A DNA stretch of 64,000 bases. Source: Bacillota bacterium (GTDB lineage Bacteria > Bacillota > Clostridia > Christensenellales > Aristaeellaceae). The stretch's first letter is position 1; every line of letters starts with the position of its first letter. The stretch spans positions 1 through 64,000 of the forward strand of contig JAFADG010000014.1 in NCBI GenBank assembly GCA_023425025.1, written 5' to 3'. This document shows positions 51,468 through 60,843 of the stretch, one piece after another. A program made the position numbers and the translations under genes. The notes beneath the pieces were generated by a model. That model saw only the letters and a program-made list of their open reading frames with translations, had not been told where the DNA came from and did not search any database.

Positions 51468-51519
51468 CGTGCACAAAAAGAACATTTTGATTTTTTGACA
51501 ACAGAAAGGAACTGAATCC

Positions 51520-52788
51520 ATGGATCTGAACGCTTTCCCGCTGGTGACAGCCGCCGTGCTGTGCACTTTGCTGTCTGCGTTTTTTTCTGCCGCCCAGACG
51601 GCGCTGGAGGAAATGAACCGCACACGATTAAAGGGGCTGGCCTTCGGCGGGAACATGGCGGCCGAAAAGGCTTTTGCCCTTGTCGAAAAACAGGAGAAGC
51701 TGCATCCCATTCTGCTGCTGGGCGGGCGGCTGGCCTTTCTCCTGGCCGTATCCTTCACGGCGCTTTTGCTTACGAAAAGCCTTGCCGGCGGCGGCTTCTG
51801 GCTGGCGATGCTGCTGATCACACTGGCCATCAGCCTGTTCAATGAGGCCATTCCCAAGGCGCTGGCAAAGGGCAGCCCGGAAGCCTTTTTGATGCGGACG
51901 GCCGGTATACTGCGCGTAGTGCTGACGGTTCTTAAGCCGCTTGGCTTTCTGCACCGCATGTGGATGCTGATCGCGGGCAGGATCGGCAAACCGGCGGAAG
52001 AGCCGCTTTTGATCGAAGACGAGCTGATCACCATGGTGGACGAGGCCCAAAGCGATGGTGACATGGATGAGCACGAGGGCGAATTGATCCGCTCGGCCAT
52101 CGAATTCACCGACCTTGACGCCCGGGACATCCTGACCCCCAGGGTGGATGTGGTGGGTTTGTCCTGCGAAAGCACCATGGAAGAGGCGAAGGACGCCTTC
52201 CTGGAGCACGGCTATTCCCGCCTGCCGGTATACAGGGAGACCATGGACGATATCGTGGGCATATTGCACGAAAAGGATTTTTACGCCGGTACCCATGATG
52301 GGAAAACCAGCGTGGAAGAGATGATGAAGCCGGCGCTGTATGCGCCCGCCACGCTGAAGATCACAAAGCTTTTGCACTTGTTGCAAGGCAGCAAAAACCA
52401 TATGGCGGTCATACTCGACGAGTTCGGCGGCACACAAGGCATTGTGACGCTGGAGGATGTGCTGGAGGAACTGGTCGGGGAAATATACGACGAGCACGAC
52501 GATGTGACGGAAGCCGTGCAAAAGCAGGAGGATGGCAGCCTGCTGATCGACGGCGGCGCGGACCTCAAGGATATGCTGGCGTTTTTGCATTTGGAAAAGG
52601 AATATGAAGCCGATACGGTGGGCGGCTGGGTTGCCGAGGAAATGGGCCAAATCCCCAAGGTGGGGGAAGGCTTTGAGCTTTCCGGCATCAAGGTGCAGGC
52701 CACCAGGGTGTGGAAGCGCCGCGTGACGCAGGTGCGCATCGTGCTGCCCAAAGACCCGGAGGAGGCCTTGCCCCCGCTGCTGGGATAA
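51520..52788 (+). CDS. CorC/HlyC-type transporter (CNNM plus CBS pair)
   Basis: A 422-residue membrane protein. CNNM domain (about 1-150, three or four membrane segments), CBS pair (about 200-320, LTPRVDVVGLSCEST and MAVILDEFGGTQGIVTLEDVLEEL) and a CorC_HlyC domain (about 340-420). Family members are implicated in magnesium or cobalt transport; the ion is not known here. AAAGGA precedes ATG 51520. Confidence 0.93.
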   Translation: MDLNAFPLVTAAVLCTLLSAFFSAAQTALEEMNRTRLKGLAFGGNMAAEKAFALVEKQEKLHPILLLGGRLAFLLAVSFTALLLTKSLAGGGFWLAMLLITLAISLFNEAIPKALAKGSPEAFLMRTAGILRVVLTVLKPLGFLHRMWMLIAGRIGKPAEEPLLIEDELITMVDEAQSDGDMDEHEGELIRSAIEFTDLDARDILTPRVDVVGLSCESTMEEAKDAFLEHGYSRLPVYRETMDDIVGILHEKDFYAGTHDGKTSVEEMMKPALYAPATLKITKLLHLLQGSKNHMAVILDEFGGTQGIVTLEDVLEELVGEIYDEHDDVTEAVQKQEDGSLLIDGGADLKDMLAFLHLEKEYEADTVGGWVAEEMGQIPKVGEGFELSGIKVQATRVWKRRVTQVRIVLPKDPEEALPPLLG

Positions 52789-52822
52789 CAGGCGGTTTTT
52801 ACAGGCGGCTGTATGCTTGTCC

Positions 52823-52851
52823 TTGTACACAGATATGGAAAATGTTATAAT
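52823..52851 (+). promoter_or_regulatory. Promoter of the 52891 gene
   Basis: TTGTAC, 17 bases, TATAAT. Confidence 0.8.
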
Positions 52852-52890
52852 AGGGCGGTACAAATGCTTCGGAAAGGAGCGGATAAAGTA

Positions 52891-54153
52891 ATGAAAAAGC
52901 ATTCTAATATCATACTCCGCCTGGTTGCGGTAGCAATGGCGGCCCTTCTCTTTTTGCCAGCCGCCCAGGCTGAAACGGTAACGTCGGGCAGCGTGCAGTT
53001 TACCGTTGCGGATTATGGTTTCCCTGCCGGCTTACAGGCGGTGGTGCCTACGGCCGGCCATCAATTCCTGTCGGTGAATCTGACCATGAAGACGGCGGCG
53101 GAAGCGCCCGAAATCGCCGGTCCGGAGCAATATTTCCTTGCTGTGGACGAAAGGGGCCGCGCTTACGCGCCGATGCTGTATAATGGCAGCTCCAGCTTTA
53201 CGGCCTCGCTTGCGCCCGGTGAAAAAAACCTGCGGCTGCTCTTTGAGGTGCCCAATGCCGCCGCCGTATATCAACTGGCAGTGCTCGATGCGCCGGGCGG
53301 CAGCGTTGCGGGCCTGATGAACCTTGGCAAAAGCTCCGGCGCCGTATCGGCCAATGACGTGCAGCCATTGGCCGTGCTGCCGGCGGAAGGGTACGAGATC
53401 GCGGTGTATGGGGTGACCCAAAGCAGGACGGCGTTTTTGGACAATGTGCCCGCCGGCATGAAATATGTTTGGGTTGACGCGGCGCTCACCGGCACGGGCA
53501 CCGAAAAGACGGCGGCGCAGCTCGCATCCGCCCTTACGATTTTGGGCGGCGAAAAGGCAGTGGGCGGCGTCGTACCCACCCGGGCCAGCGGCCTGCTGGC
53601 GCTGGCCAATGTTAAGCTGGGCGGGCAGCTGCCTGCCGTACGGGGATATGTATGCTATCTTGTTCCCGAAAGCCTGTCGGAATTAAGCGGGCTGACGGAT
53701 GGAAAGGCCGTTTTGGCCCAGGCTCTGCCCATCGGCGGAGAACTGAAGGAGGCGGGATTCGCGCAGCTTGACGCGGACGGCGCCTATCATCAGGCGGGCT
53801 GGAAGGTTACGATTCATGGCATGCGCCTTGCGGACAAGGGCGCGCTGAATCCGCCGGCCGGCAGCAAATACGTGATCGTGAACCTGACGGTCAGCAACCG
53901 GTCCACCCAGAACCTGACGGTTTCCAGCGAGCTGGCGTTTGCCATGACGGACGCGCAGGGAAACGAATTGACGCAGGCATGGTTTTCGGACTTTGCTGAT
54001 ACGCTAGACAAAACGCTTTTGCCCAGCGAGTCGGTATCCGGTGAAATCGCCTTCCTGCTGCCCGACGGCGTAAAGCCCGGCGTCATGCGGGTCCACTTGA
54101 ATATGCTTGGGGAACCGCTGCTCATTGACGCGTCCAGTTATCTTGCGCAATAA
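52891..54153 (+). CDS. Exported repeat protein (DUF4352-like modules)
   Basis: A 420-residue exported protein. A signal peptide ends at AQAETV (about residue 27), with no lipobox Cys. Three similar beta-rich units of about 130 residues follow, each with a hydrophobic FLSVNLTM, KYVWVDAALTG or KYVIVNLTVSN strand, as in DUF4352/telokin-like domains. AAAGGAG precedes ATG 52891. A small membrane protein gene follows. Function unknown. Confidence 0.85.
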   Translation: MKKHSNIILRLVAVAMAALLFLPAAQAETVTSGSVQFTVADYGFPAGLQAVVPTAGHQFLSVNLTMKTAAEAPEIAGPEQYFLAVDERGRAYAPMLYNGSSSFTASLAPGEKNLRLLFEVPNAAAVYQLAVLDAPGGSVAGLMNLGKSSGAVSANDVQPLAVLPAEGYEIAVYGVTQSRTAFLDNVPAGMKYVWVDAALTGTGTEKTAAQLASALTILGGEKAVGGVVPTRASGLLALANVKLGGQLPAVRGYVCYLVPESLSELSGLTDGKAVLAQALPIGGELKEAGFAQLDADGAYHQAGWKVTIHGMRLADKGALNPPAGSKYVIVNLTVSNRSTQNLTVSSELAFAMTDAQGNELTQAWFSDFADTLDKTLLPSESVSGEIAFLLPDGVKPGVMRVHLNMLGEPLLIDASSYLAQ

Positions 54154-54167
54154 AGGAGAAATTGTTC

Positions 54168-54296
54168 ATGGCTGTTGCATCGAAAAAAAGGGCGGCCCGC
54201 AAAGTGGTTGTTGTCCGTGTCATCTGCCTTGTGATGGTGATATTGCTGGTAATACCGCTTTTGCTGTCCACACTGCTGACCGGCATGCCCTGGTAA
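54168..54296 (+). CDS. 42-residue basic membrane protein
   Basis: The product starts MAVASKKRAARKVV and continues with one hydrophobic segment (about 15-36), ending GMPW. AAAGGAG lies nine bases before ATG 54168, 14 bases after the exported protein gene. It is likely translated and co-transcribed. The basic N-terminus and one helix suggest an inward-facing start. Function unknown. Confidence 0.75.
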   Translation: MAVASKKRAARKVVVVRVICLVMVILLVIPLLLSTLLTGMPW

Positions 54297-54350
54297 GGGA
54301 GAAAGCGTACCGCTGCCGGCAATGAATGCAAAAGATCAGAAGAAGATTAA

Positions 54351-54390
54351 AAACAGGCAGGATCGATGAACCATCGTCCTGCTTGTTTTT
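54351..54390 (+). terminator. Terminator after the 42-residue gene
   Basis: AAACAGGCAGGA pairs with TCCTGCTTGTTT, with an inner CGATG/CATCG stem, then TTTG. Confidence 0.8.
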
Positions 54391-54446
54391 GTAAACGCGA
54401 TTGTTTGCAGCCATACCATAATGTGGCGGAGATCATCACTCCATGC

Positions 54447-55826
54447 TTATATGACTTTTGCAAAGGTTACGCTGTCCAGATTGATGACAGCCGCGGCCTC
54501 GCCCTGCGACCTGGTAAACTGTATGCGGGCAAAGGCGGCGTTTAAGGGCGGCCGCTCGGTAAAGGCGGTATACACCTGCCATTGGGCCGCCGTTTGAACC
54601 GTTTGGGCAACGTTCAGGCTGGCGCCCAGGCCGATTTCCTGGCCGTTCCGATCCAGCCAATGCACCTGGGCCAGCACCTGGCCGTTGGCGGCTTCCCCGC
54701 CGGAAAAGCGCAGCGCGAAATTGAGCAGGAAGTATCCCAGAAACGCCATTCTTGGCAGCTCCACGGTCTGGAAGATATACGCGCCGTCGGCGGAAAGGCC
54801 GGCGCTGAATGCGCCGATATAGGTGTTTACATTGTCGGCGGTGACGCCGTCGGTTGCCCAGCCCTCCAATTGCAGGGCAAAGCCGGGATTTACAAGCAGG
54901 TTGGCGGAGTCAAGCCGCACAAACACCACCTGATCCAGCTTCACGGCAAGCGGCACGGTGCCGTTGTAAAGAAGCTCTATGCTGGCGGCCGCGGCGCCAA
55001 GCGGGGCGGGGGTGGTCAATTGGACAATATTCAGATAATTGCCCTGCTGGCCGAGGGTCGCCGCGCCGACAAGAACATCGACGGCAGGATCGCCGATGGG
55101 CGTGCCCAGAATGTTCAGCCAGCGGACAATGACCTGCACAGGGGCGTTGGCTGCCTGGCAGGCAAAGGCCAAGAGATATGCCGAGCCGGCGGTGGACAGC
55201 CGCAGCGGGATGAATTGGCTGACGCCGCCCGCCACGGCTTGCGGATCAGCCGCCGCTGCCGCCGCGCCCGCAAAGGGGAGGGCAAAAACGGGGGTAAAGT
55301 TTCCCGCGGCCCAATTCTCCAGACCGTATTCAAAGCTGGGGTTCTGAACAAGATTGGGCGTACTGACGGATGCCAGGTTGACAAGGTCCAGGATCACGGG
55401 GATATCGCTCTGGCCCTTGCTGAAAAGCAGCTTTGCCCATACGGCGCCAAAGGGCGGCGTATCGGTCACATCAAAGTACGTGATGCGTACATTGCTGATA
55501 GCGCTGGCCGGTATAAACGCGCGAAGGCCCGTGCCCAGCACGTTGAAATCGGTATCCAGCCACAAAACCTCCGCCGTCAGGCTGCCGGCGCCGGCTGCCT
55601 CCTGGGCATAGGCGATAAAGCTCAAGAACAGGGGACTGTGCGCAAAGGGCGGCAGGGCCACTACCTGGTACAGGCTGCCCACGCCTGCAAAAAGCCCGGC
55701 GGCCTGGGTGCCCTCGGCGGGGGAAGAGTTGATAATGCCCGCGTTATCCGCCTGCCAAAAGGACAATCCGGCCTCAAAGCTTGCGTTTTGCAATAGATTG
55801 CCGAATCGTGGTTTGATCAATGCCAT
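54447..55826 (-). CDS. Three-module NTTRR-F1-like protein
   Basis: A 459-residue protein of three tandem modules of about 150 residues. They start NLLQNASFEAGLSFWQ, NLVQNPSFEYGLENWA and NLLVNPGFALQLEGWA, each followed by a long beta-rich region. The start resembles the NTTRR-F1 domain seen at the front of coat-type proteins in Bacillus and Clostridium, but no triplet-repeat tail is present. There is no signal peptide. GGGAGG precedes ATG 55826. A surface or spore-coat role is inference. Confidence 0.75.
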   Translation of the reverse strand: MALIKPRFGNLLQNASFEAGLSFWQADNAGIINSSPAEGTQAAGLFAGVGSLYQVVALPPFAHSPLFLSFIAYAQEAAGAGSLTAEVLWLDTDFNVLGTGLRAFIPASAISNVRITYFDVTDTPPFGAVWAKLLFSKGQSDIPVILDLVNLASVSTPNLVQNPSFEYGLENWAAGNFTPVFALPFAGAAAAAADPQAVAGGVSQFIPLRLSTAGSAYLLAFACQAANAPVQVIVRWLNILGTPIGDPAVDVLVGAATLGQQGNYLNIVQLTTPAPLGAAAASIELLYNGTVPLAVKLDQVVFVRLDSANLLVNPGFALQLEGWATDGVTADNVNTYIGAFSAGLSADGAYIFQTVELPRMAFLGYFLLNFALRFSGGEAANGQVLAQVHWLDRNGQEIGLGASLNVAQTVQTAAQWQVYTAFTERPPLNAAFARIQFTRSQGEAAAVINLDSVTFAKVI

Positions 55827-56064
55827 GAAAATGCCTCCCATGTGGTCTTTGAATCAAAACAGGTTCCGCTATATTGTATTTCTTCATACGAAAGGCGGTG
55901 CGGGAAGCGCGGCTGCAGATACACGAATCATTTTTTTACCGCAAGGCTTTGTAACCTGATCACAGAATCGCCGCGGTACGTGAAAAGATTGATGAATCCC
56001 GCTTGAAAATGGGTATAAAATAGACAGGGCGATTTCAGCCCGACCATTTTTAGGAGGGAAGAGC

Positions 56065-56487
56065 ATGTTACCCAAAGTGGCCTTTATTTGCACACATAAC
56101 GCCAAACGCAGCCAGATCGCGCAGGCACTGGGGCGGCATTTGGCAAGCGACGTATTCGAAAGCTATTCCGGCGGAACGGAAATAAAAGATACAATCAACC
56201 CTGATGCCGTGCGCCTGATGAAGGAAATGTACGGCATCGATATGGAGAAAGACCAAAAGCCCAAGCTGATCGGCGCCTTGCCGCCGGTGGATATCGTGGT
56301 TGCCACTGGATGCGGCGAGGCTTGTCCCTTCCTCCCTTGCAGATACATGGAGCATTGGGAGTTTGAAGGGGAAAGCGGCGAGGGGGATGAAGCGCTCCGC
56401 GCACTGATCCGCGCCACGGAAGAAAAGATACTGGACTTGAAGGAACGGGTGAAAAGCGGCGTTGTTTTTGAGGAGGTTCTTTTCTGA
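56065..56487 (+). CDS. arsC: Arsenate reductase (LMW phosphatase type)
   Basis: Reduces arsenate to arsenite. The 140 residues start with the phosphatase loop CTHNAKRSQ (Cys-x5-Arg-Ser). Later GCGEACPFLPC supplies the resolving cysteines. It lies convergent to acr3 across a bidirectional terminator, next to arsenite efflux and regulator genes. Confidence 0.92.
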   Translation: MLPKVAFICTHNAKRSQIAQALGRHLASDVFESYSGGTEIKDTINPDAVRLMKEMYGIDMEKDQKPKLIGALPPVDIVVATGCGEACPFLPCRYMEHWEFEGESGEGDEALRALIRATEEKILDLKERVKSGVVFEEVLF

Positions 56488-56547
56488 TATGGATGGGGCC
56501 AACACCAAAGCAGCACACGGAAATGAATTGCCCAGCGCTTTATTGTA

Positions 56548-56580
56548 AGCAAAATCCCCGGCAAAGCCGGGGATTTTGCT
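56548..56580. terminator. Bidirectional terminator between arsC and acr3
   Basis: AGCAAAATCCCCGGC pairs perfectly with GCCGGGGATTTTGCT over a 3-base loop, with T runs on both strands. Confidence 0.9.
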
Positions 56581-56591
56581 TACAACAGTCA

Positions 56592-57656
56592 TTACCTGTT
56601 ATCAGCCGCTGGCTGAGGAAACCATTGTTTTGTGTTGTTGGCAATCCGAACGAGGATCAGCATCACCGGCACTTCCGTAAGCACGCCCACAATCGTCGCC
56701 AGCGCGGCGGGGGAGGATGAGCCGAACAGGGAAATGGCTACGGCAACCGACAGCTCGAAAAAGTTGGATGCGCCGATCATCCCTGCAGGCGCCGCCACAT
56801 TATGGGGGAGTTTCAGCCATCTGGAGGCAAGGTACGCGATAAAGAAAATAAGGAATGTCTGAAGGATCAGCGGCACGGCAATCAAAAGGATGTGCAGGGG
56901 ATTTTTCAAAATGACATCGCCCTGGAACGAAAAGATAATGATCAATGTAAGCAGCAGCCCGGCGACGGTCACGTGGTCGAATTTGGGTATGAACCGCTTT
57001 TCAAAATATTCCAGTCCCTTGTTTTTGATCATCAGCGTCCTTGTCAGGATGCCGCCTGCCAGGGGGATGACCACAAACAGGACCACGGACAAAAGCAGCG
57101 TATCCCAGGGCACGGTCAGGCCGCTGACGCCCAGCAAAAAGGCGACAATGGGCGTAAAAGCAAGCAATATGATCAAGTCGTTGGTCGCGACCTGCACCAC
57201 GGTATACGCCGGGCTGCCCTTGGTCAGATGGCTCCACACAAAGACCATCGCGGTGCACGGAGCCGCGCCCAGCAGCACCGCTCCCGCAAGATATTCCCTG
57301 GCCAGGTCAGCGGGTATGAGTGCTTTGAACAGAACATAGAAGAAAAACATCGCGATACCGTACATGGTAAACGGCTTGATCAGCCAATTGGTCACCCATG
57401 TCACATAAAGCCCCTTCGGATTCTTGCCCACATTCCTGATGCTGGCGAAATCGACCTTCATCATCATGGGATAAATCATCAGCCAGATCAATATGGCGAT
57501 GGGGATCGATACTTGGGCGTACTCAAACCTGCCCAGGAGCGCAGGCACCCCCGGCAGGAATTTTCCAATCAACACGCCCGCCGCCATGCACAGGAGCACC
57601 CATACCGTCAGATACTTCTCAAAAAAGCCGATGCCTTGTGGTTTTTCCCTGTCCAT
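56592..57656 (-). CDS. acr3: ACR3-family arsenite efflux permease
   Basis: Exports arsenite. The 354 residues have about ten membrane segments, the functional Cys in APCTAMVFVWSHLTKG, and GASNFFELSVAVAI. It follows the oxidoreductase gene by 18 bases on the same transcript as arsR. Confidence 0.95.
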   Translation of the reverse strand: MDREKPQGIGFFEKYLTVWVLLCMAAGVLIGKFLPGVPALLGRFEYAQVSIPIAILIWLMIYPMMMKVDFASIRNVGKNPKGLYVTWVTNWLIKPFTMYGIAMFFFYVLFKALIPADLAREYLAGAVLLGAAPCTAMVFVWSHLTKGSPAYTVVQVATNDLIILLAFTPIVAFLLGVSGLTVPWDTLLLSVVLFVVIPLAGGILTRTLMIKNKGLEYFEKRFIPKFDHVTVAGLLLTLIIIFSFQGDVILKNPLHILLIAVPLILQTFLIFFIAYLASRWLKLPHNVAAPAGMIGASNFFELSVAVAISLFGSSSPAALATIVGVLTEVPVMLILVRIANNTKQWFPQPAADNR

Positions 57657-57674
57657 TGCCTTTCCCTCCGCAAT

Positions 57675-59324
57675 TTAGTCCCGCTTGCCGGCATGCTGTT
57701 TATTATATTGCTTTTGCCCGCCGGATAAGGTATAGACCCGCTTGAAACCTTTATTGAGCAGAATGCCCTGCGCCGCGTTTCCGGTGACGCCCTTGTTGCA
57801 GTAGGTGACCGCAATGGTATCGCTGTTAAGATCCCCGGCGGCGTCCCTCAATTTTTCATGCGGGATGCTCCGGGCGGTTTCGATATGGTCCTTCTCATAC
57901 TGCGCAACAACCCTTGCGTCAATGAGCGCATACTTTTCGCCGGACGCAATCAAAACATCCAGTTCCTGTGCCGTCATCAGCGGCCTGCTCCCATGGATCG
58001 CGTTGTCCAGAATCATCCCCGTATACATGACCGGGTCCTTGGTCGTGGAAAAGGGCGGGGCATAGGCCAGGTCCAAGTGAAACAGGTCTTCCGCCTTTGC
58101 TTTGAGGGTAATCGCCGTTGCAAATACGTCGATCCTTTTATCCACGCCGTCAAAGCCCACAATCTGCGCGCCAAGCAGGCGGCCTGTGGCTTTATCGGCA
58201 ATGCCCTTGATCACCATTTCTCTGCCGCCCATATATTCAGGTTTGTCCGGCTTGATGTTGTGGCACACCGCCGCGTCATAGCCCTGCTCGGTGGCTTCCC
58301 GCTGGGAGAGCCCGGTTTGGGCAACCGTCATATCAAAGATTCTGAAAATGCCTGTTCCAAGGATGCCCCGAAATTCCAAAGCGCCGCCGGTGATGCTGTC
58401 CCCGGCAATTCTTCCGGTCTTGTTGGCGGTGGAGCCCAACGGGCGGTAGACGGGCTTTTGCGTGACAACATGAAATTGCTCCGAACAGTCGCCGCAGGCA
58501 TAGATGTCCGGCAGATTCGTCTGCATTTTCGTATTTACGCGGATCGCCCCGGCAACACCCAATGCTATTCCGGCTATTGCCGCCAGTTCCGAATTGGGCC
58601 GCACGCCGGTGGACAGAAGAACCATGTCCGCGCCGATTTCCCTGCCGTCGGACAGAACAACGCATTTCTCTTTGATTTCAGAAGCCGTGACGCCAGTCAG
58701 CACAGGCACTCCGTGCTTTTTAAGATGCGCCTGCACATATACCGCCATGTCGCTGTCCAGCCCCGGCGTTACCTGCGGAAGCTTCTCCAGCAGCGTCACC
58801 TGCATGCCGAGTTTCTTGAGGTTTTCACACACTTCCAGGCCAATAAACCCTGTGCCGATAATCACGGCGGATTTGGGCGGCCGCGCGTCGATGAAGGTTT
58901 TGATGCGGTGCATATCGCCTATATTGCGCAAGGTAAATACATGCGCAAGATCCGAACCCTGGATGGGGGGCAGGACCGCCCTGGCCCCGGTTGCGAGGAT
59001 GAGCTTGTCATAGCGGTCAACAAACATTTCGCCGGTGGACAGATTCCTTACGTCCAGCGTCTTTTCCGCCGGGTCTATGGAAAGAACCTCGTGCAGCGTG
59101 TGGATGTCCACATTGTACTTGGCTTTAAAAAACGCCGGGCTGCGGGGCGTCAGTTCGTCAGCGCTAGGTATTTCGCCGCCCAGGTAATAGGGCATGCCGC
59201 ACCCGGAATAGGAAATATAGCTGCCCTTCTCATAGATGACGATTTGCGCATCCTCCGTGTTCCGCCTTGCTTTGGCCGCTGCGGAGGTTCCCGCGGCAAC
59301 CGCGCCGATGATCACAATCCGCAT
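57675..59324 (-). CDS. CoA-disulfide-reductase-like oxidoreductase with rhodanese domain
   Basis: A 549-residue flavoprotein: FAD motif GAVAAGTSAAAKARR, active Cys in SGCGMPYYLGGE, NAD motif IGTGFIGLEVCENL and the dimerisation domain, then a rhodanese domain (about 455-549) with its Cys in TYCNKGVTG. It acts on disulfides, persulfides or similar small thiols; the exact substrate is not clear. Start ATG 59324, 18 bases after arsR. Confidence 0.92.
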   Translation of the reverse strand: MRIVIIGAVAAGTSAAAKARRNTEDAQIVIYEKGSYISYSGCGMPYYLGGEIPSADELTPRSPAFFKAKYNVDIHTLHEVLSIDPAEKTLDVRNLSTGEMFVDRYDKLILATGARAVLPPIQGSDLAHVFTLRNIGDMHRIKTFIDARPPKSAVIIGTGFIGLEVCENLKKLGMQVTLLEKLPQVTPGLDSDMAVYVQAHLKKHGVPVLTGVTASEIKEKCVVLSDGREIGADMVLLSTGVRPNSELAAIAGIALGVAGAIRVNTKMQTNLPDIYACGDCSEQFHVVTQKPVYRPLGSTANKTGRIAGDSITGGALEFRGILGTGIFRIFDMTVAQTGLSQREATEQGYDAAVCHNIKPDKPEYMGGREMVIKGIADKATGRLLGAQIVGFDGVDKRIDVFATAITLKAKAEDLFHLDLAYAPPFSTTKDPVMYTGMILDNAIHGSRPLMTAQELDVLIASGEKYALIDARVVAQYEKDHIETARSIPHEKLRDAAGDLNSDTIAVTYCNKGVTGNAAQGILLNKGFKRVYTLSGGQKQYNKQHAGKRD

Positions 59325-59342
59325 AACGTTCTCTCCTTTCCC

Positions 59343-59660
59343 TTATTCGCAGTCGCATGCTCCGGCTATATCAAGGACCACTGCCGATTCCAGCATTGCC
59401 GCCAACAGGCTTTGGGCTGTCTCGCATCCCCTTTTGCTGAGGGAATAGTTCATCCACTTTCCGTCGCGGCGGCAGTTGACGATGCCGGATTCACAAAGGA
59501 TTTTCATATGGTGTGAAAGCGTCGATTGGGAAATATCCATATCCGCCAAGAGGTCGCAGGCACACTTTTCTCCATCGTGAAGCATTTCAACGATCATCAG
59601 GCGGTTAGGGTCACAAAGCGCCTTGAATACCTTGGCAGTTTCCAAATGCCGTTCTTCCAA
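59343..59660 (-). CDS. arsR: ArsR-family metalloregulator
   Basis: A 105-residue repressor with the winged helix (DPNRLMIVEMLHDGEKCACDLL, ISQSTLSHHMKILCESGIV) and the CAC motif used for As(III) sensing, plus a GACDCE tail with more Cys. The start is TTG 59660, six bases after GAGGTGG; GTG 59669 is a second choice. The first gene of arsR-oxidoreductase-acr3. Confidence 0.92.
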   Translation of the reverse strand: MEERHLETAKVFKALCDPNRLMIVEMLHDGEKCACDLLADMDISQSTLSHHMKILCESGIVNCRRDGKWMNYSLSKRGCETAQSLLAAMLESAVVLDIAGACDCE

Positions 59661-59684
59661 GCAATCCACCTCACATTCATGGAT

Positions 59685-59726
59685 GTCGATATCAACATTA
59701 TAGGCGATACATCGATAAATATCAAT
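59685..59726 (-). promoter_or_regulatory. arsR promoter with two dyads
   Basis: Minus-strand TTGATA (59720-59725), 17 bases, TATAAT (59697-59702). GTCGATATCAAC (59685-59696) and ATCGATAAATATCAAT (59711-59726) are near-palindromes flanking the -10, fit for ArsR. Confidence 0.75.
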
Positions 59727-59739
59727 ATGTTTTGTTGGG

Positions 59740-60702
59740 CTATCAGCAAAAACAAGTCGTAGAGGTAACCGGACAGGAGGCCGCCCATCACAATGTACAG
59801 CACATACAGGGCGACGGCGCGTTTTTTCATGAACGTGGCCAGCCCGGCGATCACCCATGCGCTGGTGGCGGAACCTGTGGATGATAAAGGCCAGCATGGC
59901 GCCCTCGCTCGCGCCGCTTTTGAGCAGGGATTGTATGATGGGAATGCCGACTCTGTTGTCAGGTAAAGGGGCAGGCCGATCAAAGAGGCCAGGGAACAGC
60001 AGCAATGCTGTTTTTCCCAAACAACACGGAGATGATCGAATCGGGCACAAAGTGGTTCACCAAATAGCCGACGCCCACAAAAATGGAGAAGGAAAGCAGA
60101 ATCTGCTTTAGGCCCAATATAATAAAGTTATTCAAAAGCGTGGGAAGCTTCAGCTTTTCTGCCCAGTTCATAAGGGCTATTCCCTTGGCGGGCGCCGCGG
60201 CGCAGTACAGGCTTCCCGGTCAGGATTCTCCGCGATCATGGGCTCAGGCGTGCCTTCCGCCGCGCGGCAGGCGTTTGCCATGGGGGAGGGGGATACGAGG
60301 CGACGGGGCAGCCGCAAGCGCTTTGCTGGCCGGCGGGAACCGGTTCATCCGCTGTTTGCTCCTTTTCGGAGCAGGAGCACGGGCTGTTCTTTGCCCCGGC
60401 GAGATGCCGCGACTGATTGCGAAGAAAGCCGGTCCGCTTTTCGATGAGGAGCGTGACAAAGCCGGATGCCAGCCCGACCACAATGGAAGCAGCCGTCAGC
60501 GCCACAGCAAACCTGAGGCCCAGCAAACCCGACACCATCAAAAGCCGTCCGGGCTTATCAGCGGGGAAGAGGTCAAAAAAGCCATGATGGGTCCCCAGGG
60601 CAGGGTAGTTGTCAGCATCCCGACGATCACGGCCATCGTTCCGCAAGCGCAAAAGGGTGTAATAGTAATTCCAAACATTAGTATAAAAGCGCCGATCAGC
60701 AT
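59740..60702 (-). pseudogene. Decayed ArsP/SO_0444-type permease
   Basis: Recognisable pieces of one permease lie in different frames. MLIGAFILMFGITITPFCAC to SSPLISPDGF (60538-60702) is followed in another frame by GLLGLRFAVALTAASIVVGL (60236-60540) and a Cys linker. MNWAEKLKLPTLLNNFIILG (60171-59980) and, after further shifts, TESAFPIIQSLLKSGASEG and AWVIAGLATFMKKRAVALYV follow. At least four frame changes and a missing N-terminus make it non-functional, unless they are assembly errors. Confidence 0.8.
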
Positions 60703-60740
60703 GTTTTATCGCAAAAATACGATGCAGTCAATGGACAACT

Positions 60741-60800
60741 AAAAAAAGTCTGTCCCCCCGGGCTCCCTTTTCAGGGACTGTCCGGGAGGACAGGCTTTTA
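60741..60800 (-). terminator. Terminator of the 62706 operon
   Basis: On the minus strand CCTGTCCTCCCGG pairs with CCGGGGGGACAG, with an inner GTCCCTG/AGGGAG stem, then seven T. Confidence 0.75.
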
Positions 60801-60843
60801 ATGCACTTGACAGGCGGCAGCGATGCGCTTCGGTTTTCGCGGC

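Noticed and set aside
51363..51515. Small ORF from TTG 51363 in the CorC/HlyC leader
   Set aside because: A GAGGTG site is present but the sequence overlaps the terminator and its tail looks non-coding; RNA structure explains the region better.
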